Assembly (NCBI GenBank): GCA_023374045.1
Contig: CM041776.1
Coordinates: 284,655,873-284,719,872, forward strand
Direction of reading: 5' to 3'
DNA from: Limonium bicolor
Lineage: Eukaryota > Streptophyta > Magnoliopsida > Caryophyllales > Plumbaginaceae
DNA: 64,000 nucleotides
Positions within the stretch are counted from its first letter, which is position 1, and every line of letters begins with the position of its first letter. A program made the translations under genes and the position numbers. Positions 1 through 12,057 of the stretch are shown here, in pieces. The notes under the pieces were generated by a model, which worked only from the letters and a program-made list of their open reading frames with translations, ran no database searches and was not told the origin of the DNA.

Positions 1-2261
1 CAAAAGCGTATTGCATCTCTAATAAGTGAAAACCCTTTTGAGGGGTTCATTCCCACTCATGGCCTCACAACAAGGAGAGGTATCCCCACCCTAAAAGGCA
101 TGGTTCGTTCTCCGCCCCAATCCTTAGCATTATCTCAATATTCTCTTTGGTACCCTTTCTTGGTAATGTTCTTCCCAATCTAAGTTATAGGTTTGGTAAC
201 CGTTCATATCTACGAATTGTAGTTCCTTCGTGGCTTAAACAAGCTCTCTTATAACTTATTGCGCCTCGGGCTCTGATGTGGTTAACATCCTTGGCTCGTA
301 GGCTCTTAGTGCTTAATGTCTCAGTTCATTACTTATATTCCTACTCATCCGTAGGTCATCCTGATAGGTTCTGATCCTTTGAACACTATCCACCGTTAGG
401 TTACATACTAAATGTAGTATTGGGTTTCATGGTAAGTCACTGCATCCTGCTATGGAAGTTTATTCAGGTATTCTGAGGTTACTTAGTGTCTTTGACAATA
501 CTGTCATTTTATTAGACCTATGTCTTTTAGCAAATAGGGATAAGTTCGTATTAGGCGTTTGCCTTAAGGTGTCCAAGTTGGATATCATCCGGTCATCTTA
601 TACTTCTATCTCAACGCTTCGTTCAACTTCCGTTGACTATGCCACCCGTTGATGATCAATCATACTTGGGTGTTAATGAGTTAAACAAACAGTATTAACT
701 GTCATTCATCAGTTGTTCGGCTCGACTATGCCCGCTCTGTGGGGGTAGTCCTCTGAGCTTTCCTTTTTCGGGATTGTACGACTTTAATCCTTAGTAGGTT
801 ATAGCTTACGTTTATTTCTTTTATCCTTGTTTTCTAGGTTTTCCAACATCTTCATTGAAGAATGTTGTTATCGGTATTCTTAATGGTCACCCTGGGAGTC
901 TTATCCAGTTTTCGTTGGAATTCGTTGCTTCAACAGTCTCAATAGTATCTTATAATACATCCCTTGTATGTTATTGCTTACATAGTGTTTTGCTCGGATT
1001 CTAAGCGATCTCTTAGGTTTTCTCCTTGGAGTTCGGGATTGTGTTCTTACCGTACTGTCGGTTGTTGTTGTAGTGGGTTATACGTTGCTAATATTTATAT
1101 GGTTTAATACTTTGTCCAAGTTCCGCTCCCGGCTGACTGGTGTGTCACCTCATCTCATCATGGTCAGGCCGTCGGGCCTTTCCAAGGTCTTATTCTTCAG
1201 TTCTTATGGATTTACAATCCGGTATTAATATGTGTTACAACTGTAGCGTTCTTCTATTTGCCATGATGGCTTTCCGTGTCGCTTAACCGTGGTAGCACTT
1301 GCTATGGCAAGTGCGCCATGCAGGATGGGCTATTGGTACAGGTACTTGGTAGTGATACTTCCTTCTAATTTCCATGTAATTGGTAGTCCTTGGGACTCCT
1401 TCGATATCTCTTATTTTGGATAACTGACCATCCGGCAGTTTCCTTGTTGTTTGACAGTACTGTCATTTATCAGGGCGTTCCTCTTTCTGAGGGAACCCCT
1501 TAATATTTTTTATGTCTTAATCCTCGCTCCTGTCTCCACACATTTTGTTGTGGTTACTAAGTAATGATTCTCCTTTAGGCACTACATCGTAGTCCTATTT
1601 CGGTATACAATTGTATGAGTTTCTACCGTCGTCCGCATTATGTCGGCCAGGTTTTGTAACCTTCCTCATTGTATGGGGTTTGGAGTTCCCGTTCTAACTG
1701 GACTTTCCAGTAATCTTATCCCTCAAGCTTGTATTATCCCATTGCCATGCTCATTCGGACCACTGTCCGGTACTCATGTCTCTTATCATTTCCTTATCCA
1801 TTGCACTCGTAGTGCTTTTCTTATCATTAATGTTGCGGTGTAACTCGACTGCGTAGCATGTCGACCCATGTTGCCGTAATTACCGTTCCCTTACTGGTAG
1901 AATTCCCTTGATAGCGCCTGTTTCACCGCTGCGCCTCAGTTAAAACGTTCAAGTTCTCATAAACTGTTGCTCAACAAGATGTTTCCCGTATTGCTTACTG
2001 TTAGCTAACTGCCAGATCGGTTTTTTTTTTCCGAGTAGGAGAAGGCTTTCTTCTCTCTGGCGTTTGTTCACATTCAGGGTTAGGGATGTGGAGGGCGGGT
2101 CTAGGTACTATGGATATCCGGTAAACACCGGGGAGTCCTGACTAACGCACCTCTCACTCTACCTCTTAACCCTTAACCCATAACTCAATCTCAACCTCAA
2201 TATTCTCCTAAGTTCGGTATTTCTTGTCTTCAGAGCGTAACTACGCTCTGATACCACTTTT
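1..2261 (-). mobile_element. Internal domain, partial (primer-site end), of the multimer retroelement
   Basis: This is the part of the internal domain next to the primer site, where gag would lie in an autonomous element. It matches 9794-12057 and 19605-21886 with scattered substitutions and small indels. No minus-strand frame stays open for 60 codons, and I see no zinc knuckle, protease, reverse transcriptase or integrase motif. Short plus-strand frames (for example 452-652) lie antisense to the element and recur only because the repeat recurs. The rest of this domain lies beyond the left edge. Confidence 0.75.
2245..2256 (-). other. Primer binding site (initiator Met-tRNA), first copy
   Basis: Read on the minus strand this is TGGTATCAGAGC, the standard plant retroelement site complementary to the 3' end of initiator Met-tRNA. 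It lies five bases inside the LTR edge at 2262. It forms part of one arm of a perfect inverted repeat with arms TCAGAGCGTA and TACGCTCTGA and a two-base spacer. Confidence 0.92.
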
Positions 2262-5200
2262 TGTAACACCCCAACTCAATCCAATCGTGGTCTCACAACT
2301 TAACAGCATATATGTACACGTCACAGCGGAATTCTTTACACACCAGGACCTTGCCACGGTCTGACTACAGAATATACCGAACATTAGTACAACAACCTTA
2401 ACCAATTACATTTCCTTCTTACAATCCCCTCATATCCTATACATCTTACTAACTCAATTGCCATACGAGTGTACATGCACAACTCGTAGGCCACACTTAA
2501 CCCTCACGCTTGTACCCCTTCTTACTCTCGCGACGGCCGCCCCTGATGTTCACCTGTGTAGTAAAAACAGCCCCCAAAGGGGGTCAGCACGAATGCTGGT
2601 ACGATCCTCTCATGGCCCCCAAGCTAACGTGGCTACGACGACTAATTGTCGATAGCATGGAGGTTGATTAGATGCACAACATAATAGTAAGTGCAGTAAA
2701 CAACAACCAACAAGAACAATCAAAGTTCACACACAATGAACGACTTAAATGCGTTCCCTTAGTTAGAGAGTTAATCATTTAACTCCTTAAGTTATGTTTC
2801 CTCTTAACTTAGTCCATCCTTATCTCACCTCAATCTTAATCTTATCTTAATCTTAGAAACAACCACCCTTTAATAGGAGTGGATGTAGCTTATCTTAGTC
2901 TTAATAATACAAACCATCCTTTAAAGAGGAATGGTTGCAACTTATCTTAACCTTACCTTAACCTTAATCTCAGTATACAAACCGTTCCTGGAGGGAATGG
3001 TTGTAGCTAATTCGAACCTGGGATTTAGGTGATCCCACCGCACCATCTTAATGCCACCTACTCTGGACGGGAGTCCAGCGTAGCTGAGCCGGCAACCGGC
3101 CCTAGGCTACAAGTCCAAGACAAGTCCTTAATCGGGTCGAATCTGCTATAGATACCGACCCCCTTTCCTTAGCATGCATGACCGGAGATCGGTCCCGGGT
3201 TTCCTCACTCAAGTTCCAGTTAGTAGTAGACTCAAGACCATGTTTGTTGGTTAACCTCTTTCGGTTTATCAACCCATATTAGGGAGCATTCCTTAGTCTC
3301 ACTCAATTCCTTACTAAACGTTGGTTAGTAAGTTCTCACGATATGTTGTGTTAGTTTTCAAACATCACACAACAATACAATTCATAATATTCCGGTTGCA
3401 TGCTTTATCTTGTTTAGTGAGCACACAAAAACAAATAGCACACAAGCCGAGGGACACCTCGTTAGCAAGCAGGTCACAAGAAGAACTGTACCGTTCACCG
3501 TTGGTCGTTCGGTTGCTTACTCTCCTCTGGAGTCCAAATTCTCAAACCCTAAAACATTCATTCAATTTTGGGTTGTTAATTACTTTTCCAATAAAACTAA
3601 CTTACTTAACTCACTTAGTCACTAATGATCCCCACTAACACCACTTAAGTTCTTATAAACTTAATCTTAAGTGAATCACTTCTCCTTAACTTATACTTAT
3701 TCACCCACTTAATTATCATTGTTACCCACCAAACATGTCTTAAACAACCTTATATCATCATTACATATCAATCCCCACCATTGGATATCATTTCCTAACC
3801 TTAAACAAAGTTTTTGATCAAAACAGCACCGCGTCCGAACTTGTGTCCGAGCTTACCAAGTTCGGACGCAAGTCGAGACTCAAAAGGGTGCAACCAGACG
3901 TGTGTCCGAACATGTGTCCGAACTTCCCTAAGTTCGGACATGGGTCGAGGAAAAATCAAAGGAAGAATTTCAGGTGTCCGAACATCTAAGTCCGGACGGT
4001 AGTTCGGACTCTAGCCGAGACTCAAAAATTCTAATCGCAACAGGGCATGTCCGAGCTTCCAAATTCGGACGGAAGTTCGGACAGGCCTGAATATTCATCT
4101 TCTACACCCTTAAACACTTATCTCCTTTCTTGCAAAAATGCCCAACTCTTCCACAAGTGTCCCATTATGTCTTAATACCATATAGGCTCTTAAACTCACC
4201 TTAGAACATCCTTTAAAACCTCCTTAACCATTTTCTCAATCCTTACAAGAATTTCTAACACTTGTTACTTATTTCATTATTTTTCCACATGTAATTTTTG
4301 ACTAAAACTCTAACTATCCAAGTGTTTCCTTCCCAATCGATATAACTCCTCCTTAACATCATTACATTCCATCTTTGCTTCGTTAAACCTTCCAAGGTCA
4401 TCTTGCATGTCCATGCACAATTTCTCTTCTTTTCATTTGTTACTCATCACTCCTAAACTCTTGAGCTTACTTATACATTGCTTCCCATTACCTTAACACC
4501 TTGACATGGTTCTTCATTTACCCTGACCATGTAACACCCTCCTTAGACATTTCCACCTCTTTTATGCATCTTATTCACCACCCTCATGATCATACGCTCT
4601 TTTACATTCCTAGTCATTTTCCTTACATTTGACAACATTCTCCCACACCTTTCTCTTCCATCACCTAAGTCCACTCATTAACATCTAAACTAAACCTCAT
4701 TAGTCCACTACTAGCATCATCACACTTACACAAACTATCCAAACTCCTCATTGTTTATTCTCTAGTTCATACCTAAATCACTTAAAGCATTATACACCTT
4801 TCCATCCAAATCTTTGCTCAAGTCTTAGCATTCCTCATCACATGATTTCGGTGTGTTTAATACACCCACCTAGCCTCTAATTCCTCCTAGACATCTCTAG
4901 GTCATTCTAAACCTCAAGAACTCCTTAGTTAACTCATTTCCACTCAAATTCTTCATAATGACTCCTAGTAAATCCTAGGTCATATTAATCACCACCATCA
5001 CCTAAACACTTATTTTCTACTCAAATTTCGCCATAGCTCCTCTAGTATATTCTCATGCCCAAATGCATTGTTTTTCTCACACAATAATCTCGCACACACC
5101 AAGTCCTTTCTCATCTTATTTTCTCACCCAAATCAACTTATTCACATCAACTCAATATATTGCAATAATCTTAAATTGCATAGCACTAAGGCTCTTAAAT

Positions 5201-6791
5201 GACATGGCTCTTAGGCCCTTAAATTAAACTTAAACACTGAATTTCCCACATATAAAAGCTTTCAACCTGCAAATACACCCATCAATCTCATAGTAATTAT
5301 AATGCTCTTAAAATCCATCTTAAACTTATATCACTAACTCATTCCCATTGGCTCCTTAGTCACAAGTTCACAAGCTTGTTTAAACTCTTCTTCCTAGGTT
5401 ATACAACCCATTACCTAATGTAAGCTCTAAGCCACATTGGTACTCATCTAAACTCATTCCTTAAACCTTAAACCACCATTAGGTAAGTAATTTACCTTGT
5501 TTTCTCAAGCTTATCTTATCTTCCTCCCTTAGACCTTCTTCTTGAACGAATATCGGCCACCACTTAAATTCCTTGCCAATGTTCTAATCAATATTCAATG
5601 ACTCATGAGTACTAAACAATACACTAACCTCAAGGAATGAAAACCTAGGTTAGAAATGTGTTCTAAGGCATAAAAGTGGATGATTACCTTTGAAGTCTCA
5701 AAGTAGACTTGGGAATTGAATGAAATAGGACCTCCACTAGTCCTTGGTGAATAAATCAAGCTAGAACAAGGCATAAAAACAAAGCCCCATGAGTAGTAAT
5801 TTTCGGCCATGTGGAAGGAATGGTGGAAACATGGTTTTTCTTACATTTTCTTTACCTTAAGAGAATGGAGAAGCTAATGAGCTCTTCAAACTTGATTTTC
5901 CTCCATCAATGGAGTTTTCTCATGGCACCAAACTTGAGCTTTGAAAGATTTGAAAAGATAGAAAGCTAGAGCTTGAGCTAACTAAGAATAATATGTGTTT
6001 AGTTTTTGATTTGGAGCTAAAATGAGTAAGTTGTTGCCAAAGCAAGGTGGTGGTGCCATGGGTGCTGCTCCTACGTGAATGAAGGGAGGAAGAAGATGGT
6101 GGAACCGTGGGAAGAAGAGAAATGAAGAGAGAGAAGAAGAAAAGGTAGCTTATAAGGTATTTTACTTTAATAAAGCAAATAGTACTCCTTTTACTTATCT
6201 CTTCTTTTCTTCCTTATTTGATGAAGTCTATGGTGACTCATCCTTAGAAAACCGGCCCCCTCATTATAACCAAGATATTTATGGTCTTGGTTGACCAACT
6301 AATTGACTTAAGTTGATTAAAACTTAAACTAGTCACTATTTGGCACTATTCACAAATTAGTGCACATATTTCTGAAATTTTTGATTTCCCATTGATTTAG
6401 GCTTCCTAATGTGATACTAATTAGTACACATGTTGATTAAAGAGTAATGATGGACATTTAGCCACTCAAAACTCAATTCTAAGACAATTTCTCAAAAAGG
6501 TGCTTTAAGGAGTCTTAAAGCACATTTTGTGTTTAAGCTTGTTTTTGAGCTTGGTTTTCTTTTAATTGATTTAAAATGTCCCTTAGCATATTACTAAAGT
6601 CTTAACATGATATTTGGGTAATCACCCAATTCTCTCCAAGCTTAGAGCACGTTTTTGCCCAAATTGCCCTTAAGGCACTTTCTTGTGTTTTCCTTGGTTT
6701 AAATTGTCTACCAATCTTTATAAGGCATATTCTAGCCTTACTACATCATAATCTGATGTTTACTTAGCATACTTAGGTTTGGGGTATTTCA
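2262..6791 (-). mobile_element. LTR 1 of the multimer retroelement (4530 bp)
   Basis: In element orientation the LTR starts TGAAATACCCC at 6791 and ends GGGGTGTTACA at 2262, with the primer site directly downstream and a purine tract directly upstream. It holds a 4-copy array of about 72 bp rich in TCCGAAC/GTTCGGAC inverted repeats (3833-4082). No protein-coding frame is convincing: the short frames recur in all copies and match nothing I know. The length is at the high end for plant LTRs. Confidence 0.92.
3833..4082. repeat. Palindrome-rich tandem array in LTR 1, about 4 x 72 bp
   Basis: GTCCGA starts units at about 3833, 3904, 3976 and 4049, spacings of 71, 72 and 73 bases. Each unit carries GTCCGAAC or GTCCGAGC facing GTTCGGAC or TTCGGACG, so single strands could fold into short hairpins. 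A TCGAGACTCAAAA or CCGAGACTCAAAA motif follows the stem in most units. The array recurs at 13645-13895 and 27916-28163. Confidence 0.85.
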
Positions 6792-6806
6792 ATCTACCCC
6801 CCTTAA
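6792..6806 (-). other. Polypurine tract before LTR 1
   Basis: On the minus strand this reads TTAAGGGGGGTAGAT and abuts the LTR start TGAAATACCCC. This is the expected place for the primer of plus-strand DNA synthesis. The same sequence abuts LTR 2 at 16605-16619. It is absent to the right of LTR 3, as expected for the outer 5' LTR. Confidence 0.88.
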
Positions 6807-7040
6807 AAGAACTTTGTCCCCAAAGTTCCCATGCATCTTATTTCATTAGAATACATGTCTTACCTCATTCCTTAGATCATATAGATCATACTTATGTATA
6901 CTTAATCTCATTGGATCCTTAGGTCCTCCATATGCTTATTCTTAAATATCACACAACATGCTTACGCATGTATAGCACTCAAAATTCTCTTTGTTTCTTT
7001 TGATGATTAAAACATTCACATAATTTCCAACGTATTCTCC

Positions 7041-7170
7041 CATGTCACCGGTCCGTAGACAATGGCTCATTCGTCCTCGTCACCATGGGCCAGAATACAA
7101 AACACTCTGCTCTCCCCATGTCACCGGTCCGAAGACAAAGGCTCGTGCGTCCTCGACTTCATGGGCGAGA
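7041..7170. repeat. 76-bp tandem duplication inside internal domain 1
   Basis: CATGTCACCGGTCCG occurs at 7041 and again at 7117. Each copy is followed by a similar stretch ending in ATGGGC. The same pair recurs in internal domain 2 from about 16855. I see no function. Confidence 0.75.
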
Positions 7171-10100
7171 CTCAGTAAAAAGGTAATCCTTTTTACGAGG
7201 TCATGTGAGGAATAATTCCTCTAATTAAAAATACAATCAACTCCAATTTCATTTTATCCTAAGGCCTCTATCCATAGTGTGATTTAGTTGTGACCACTGG
7301 TAGGGAGTTTCAGGAATCATCCAACCCTGATGTGATCAGCATCAGTGTAGAACTATCCTTCCACCCCAATTTGTGTTCGGTTTCCCTTGATCCCTAGAAA
7401 ATCAAGTTCCACCTCCCACGTCATTTTCAAACATCCAAATAATTCACTCATATCCAATTTTCTATTTTTTTTAGTTCTTCTAATCATAATCAATACATCT
7501 CCAAAGTGTGGACTCAGTCCATCGAAACATTCCCGATTCATCTCTTAGTAATTACCTCAAGACTAAATTCCTACTAAGTTCTATAACTGTCCCATACCAA
7601 TTCTCACCATCTTATATCTCATAACATTACTATCTTCTTCCTCATGCTCATGTCAAATTGTATCTCATAATGTTATCTTATTCTTATCTCACACATAGTC
7701 TCATATCGACTCATACCTCATATATTCTTATTTCTTAAGTCTCCTTAATCCTCTTCCTTAATTCTCTTAACTTGTACTCACACCGGAGTTAACAAGATAG
7801 ATACTTAATATGTATGATATTCACATCTTCTGTGTGCAATAACCATGATTTATCTCAAAATGTTTATGTAAAACATATTCTCAAATTATTTTGTGCTATG
7901 CACACCGTAGTTTATGTACTCAGTACACAAACATAGGCTAAGCGGTTTTCGCTCTACCCCCCTTAAAATGGATTACGCCCACGTAATCAACACCACATCA
8001 TTCTTGAACATAGGTTCAAGATGTCTAATTCTCACCAAGCATTCTAGCTTCCATGTCATCTATCTCACTTATTATTCGATCAGAAATGACTTAGTCTCTG
8101 TATCGAAGATTCTTACGGTACTTATACCGTTTTCTTAACTTAGTTTGGTCTAATCTCAAAGGTAGTGATCTGCTAGCTTCCGCTGCACAACTCTGATGGT
8201 CTTAGGCTGAACTGCTTTTCTTATTCTTCATAGTATTGTATATCCTCATCCTGTATGCTTATGATTTAGTACTAAAGGTCTCTTAATGGACACGTGTTAT
8301 CTTTATATATATACACGGCCTTGATAAGTTGTAGCTTGTCTATCCAGTCTCTCTGGGGATCTAATGTTCATATTCTTAGCGTTCTTTTAAGTGTCTAAAT
8401 CGTTCTTTCCAACTAACCTTTGGTCTGAGGATGATTCTTAATCTGAAACTACTGTTTAGTGCTTTTTGCACTTTACAGTTTTAATCTTATTCATCTTAAG
8501 ACATGTCCTATGTCTGTACTTAACAATCCGTGCTCTCCGCACTTCATAGTCCTTAATTATTTGTTCTCTGATTCCCTTGCATTGCTGGTTCAACTGAATT
8601 CTTCTCTTCGACTGTTTGTGGTAGTAGCTGCTATTGTCTGGTCTTGCGTCGTTGTCCGTGGTACGGAGTCGACTACTTCCCGTGTTCCTTACACCACTCG
8701 TCTACATGCATGGGGTACCTTACTGGTACATTACTACTTACCCAACTTACCCATAAATGAGCGTGTCAGGCCTGCAAGCCCCTGTGGGGTGCAGTCGTCC
8801 CACGTCTCGTTTTAGTAAACTCATAGTGTCCGTCACACGTTTAGCTATTGCTAATTACGAAGTATTCTGTTGTCGATCTCCTCTTTCATCGTTCCATAAT
8901 AACATTTATTGTTCTTCTTGAAGTTAATCAAGGGAAGTCCATTTACTGTGTTCTTGGGTATGGTATGCTCCAGCTCCTTTTTGTATTCTGTATCGATTTT
9001 ATTTCTTAGTAGCTTAGGTCTCTTTCCATAGAGCCTCTTATCTTCTTTCTCATATTCATTCTATTAGGAATGCACTTCCAGTTCCTTAAGGAATGGGTAG
9101 TGTGCTTCCTGTGAAATCTTACCTAACTAGGTCCAGACTACTGGCACCAATGCACAGTCGTCTACCATCTTATTTCCTTACTTATGCTGGTCTTAACTCA
9201 TAAATCTAATTGCCTCAGTGTCAATATTTGACGGCTCATACCTAACGGTCGCTTTACCGCGCACCACGACTTAATTCCCCTTATATAACTATTGTACTCA
9301 CGACCACTACTACCGTGGTAGTTGGCCTTTACCATGTTGCCCATTAATGGTGCAACCTCTTATTCACTTATTCGCATGTCTTACCTTATACTCAATCCCT
9401 TCTCGGTGTAAACACACTGGGAGTTCTCTCATTCCAGTGTATGGCGGTTGCCGTACCGTGTTGTAAAATAGTTGATCCTCAATACGAAGGTGTTCTGTTC
9501 CAATCTCAGATTCGTAAGTAGGCTAATTTCTCTCGCTTTCTTTCATCCTTATGACGTTATCTACCATATAATTATCCGGTTACTGAAGAAGTCATCCACT
9601 GAATCACAAGCTCTTCTGAGCATTGATTACTTGACGTGTCATAATGTGCAATCTCAATGTTTATCTCTGGCCATTACTAATTCTTACATCCTGGGTGTTG
9701 GATATGGGGTCTATCTGTGCAACCTTCCTTATTACTCAAGTGTATCTGGTATGTTCTAAGGTAATCTCAAGGTTCATAGTTTCCATTCTCTAACAAAAGC
9801 GTATTGCATCTCTAATAAGTGAAAACCCTTTTGAGGGGTTCATTCCCACTCATGGCCTCACAACAAGGAGAGGTATCCCCACCCTAAAAGGCATGGTTCG
9901 TTCCTGCCCCAATCCTTAGCATTATCCAATATTCTCTTTGGTACCCTTTCTTGGTAATGTTCTTCCCAATCTAAGTTATAGGTTTGGTAACCGTTCATAT
10001 CTACGAATTGTAGTTCCTTCGTGGCTTAAACAAGCTCTCTTATAACTTACTGCGCTCGGGCTCTGATGTTAACATCCTTGGCGTAGGCTTAGTGCTTAAT

Positions 10101-12040
10101 GTCTCAGTTCATTACTTATATTCCTACATCCGTAGGTCATCCTGATAGGTTCTGATCCTTTGAAACTATCCACCGTTAGGTTACATACTAAATGTAGTAT
10201 TGGGTTTCATGGTAAGTCGCTGCATCCTGCTTCCTGCTATGGAAGTTTATTCAGGTATTCTGAGGTTACTAGTGTCTTTGACAATATATCGTTTATTAGA
10301 CCTATGTCTTTTAGCAAATAGGGATAAGTTCGTATTAGGCGTTTGCCTTAAGGTGTCCAAGTTGGATATCATCCGGTCATCTTATACTTCTATCTCAACG
10401 CTTCGTTCAACTTCCGTTGACTATGCCACCCGTTGATGATCAATCATACTTGGGTGTTAATGAGTTAAACAAACAGTATTAACTGTCATTCATCAGTTGT
10501 TCGGCTCGACTATGCCCGCTCTGTGGGGGTAGTCCTCTGAGCTTTCCTTTTCGGGATTGTACGACTTTAATCCTTAGTAGGTTATAGCTTACGTTTATTT
10601 CTTTTATCCTTGTTTTCTGGGTTTTCCAACATCTTCATTGAAGAATGTTGTTATCGGTATTCTTAATGGTCACCCTGGGAGTCTTATCCAGTTTTCGTTG
10701 GAATTCGTTGCTTCAACAGTCTTAATAGTATCTTATAATACATCCCTTGTATGTTATTGCTTACATAGTGTTTTGCTCGGATTCTAAGCGATCTCTTAGG
10801 TTTTCTCCTTGGAGTTCGGGATTGTGTTCTTACCGTACTGTCGGTTGTTGTTGTAGTGGGTTATACCGTTGCTAATATTTATATGGTTTAATACTTTGTC
10901 CAAGTTCCGCTCCCGGCTGACTGGTGTGTCACCTCATCTCATCATGGTCAGGCCGTCGGGCCTTTCCAAGGTCTTATTCTTCTGTTCTTATGGATTTACA
11001 ATCCGGTATTAATATGTGTTACAACTGTAGCGTTCTTCTATTTTGCCATGATGGCTTTCCGTGTCGCTTAACCGTGGTAGCACTTGCTATGGCAAGTGCG
11101 CCATGCAGGATGGGCTATTGGTACTAGGTACTTTGGTAGTGATACTTCCTTCTAATTTCCATGTAATTGGTAGTCCTTGGGACTCCTTCGATAATCTCTT
11201 ATTTTGGATAACTGACCATCCGGCAGTTTCCTTGTTGTTTGGCAGTACTGTCATTTATCAGGGCGTTCCTCTTTCTGAGGGAACCCCTTAATATTTTCTT
11301 ATGTCTTAGTCCTCGCTCCTGTCTCCACACATTTTGTTGTGGTTACTAAGTAATGATTCTCCTTTAGGCACTACATCTCGTAGTCCTATTTCGGTATACA
11401 ATTGTATGAGTTTCTACCGTCGTCCGCATTATGTCGGCCAGGTTTTGTAACCTTCCTCATTGTATGGGGTTTGGAGTTCCCGGTTCTTAACTGGACTTTC
11501 CAGTAATCTTATCCCTCAAGCTTGTATTATCCCATTGCCATGCTCATTCGGACCACTGTCCGGTACTCATGTCTCTTATCATTTCCTTATCCATTGCACT
11601 CGTAGTGCTTTTCTTATCATTAATGTTGCGGTGTAACTCGACTGCGTAGCATGTCGACCCATGTTGCCTGTAATTATCGTTCCCTTACTGGTAGAATTCC
11701 CTTGATAGCGCCTGTTTCACTGCTGCGCCTCAGTTAAAACGTTCAAGTTCTCATAAACTGTTGCTCAACAAGATGTTTCCCGTATTGCTTACTGTTAGCT
11801 AACTGCCAGATCGGTTTTTTTTTCCGAGTAGGAGAAGGCTTTCTTCTCTCTGGCGTATGTTTCACACATTCAGGGTTAGGGATGTGGAGGGCGGGTCTAG
11901 GTACTATGGATATCCGGTAAACACCGGGGAGTCCTGACTAACGCACCTCTCACTCTACCTCTTAACCCTTAACCCATAACTCAATCTCAACCTCAATATT
12001 CTCCTAAGTTCGGTATTTCTTGTCTTCAGAGCGTAACTAC

Positions 12041-12052
12041 GCTCTGATACCA
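12041..12052 (-). other. Primer binding site (initiator Met-tRNA), second copy
   Basis: Identical to the copy at 2245-2256, including the flanking perfect inverted repeat, and five bases inside the edge of LTR 2. Confidence 0.92.
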
Positions 12053-12057
12053 CTTTT

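Larger units (their letters stand above)
6792..12057 (-). mobile_element. Internal domain 1 of the multimer retroelement (5266 bp, no recognisable gag-pol)
   Basis: The domain is bounded by a purine tract at 6792 and a primer site at 12041-12052. Its length would suit an autonomous chromovirus, yet the minus strand has only one frame over 60 codons (7353-7541), with no known motif. I found no reverse transcriptase active-site motif, integrase zinc motif or gag knuckle. A 76-bp period duplication lies at about 7041-7170, near the purine tract. It is either a non-autonomous LARD-type element or a very decayed coding element; near identity between copies shows recent duplication but does not choose between these. 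Confidence 0.85.

Noticed and set aside
452..652. Short open frame repeated in each 9.8-kb unit, which could be read as a conserved small protein
   Set aside because: It is antisense to the retroelement, its ends shift between copies because of indels, and it recurs only because the repeat recurs.
3321..4002. Overlapping plus-strand frames in the LTR (105, 71 and 62 codons)
   Set aside because: Same reasoning: LTR sequence, no domain, frames altered in sister copies.
3833..4082. CRISPR-like array (regular short repeats with spacers)
   Set aside because: Units are long, diverged and palindromic, the genome is a plant, there are no cas genes, and the array lies inside an LTR.
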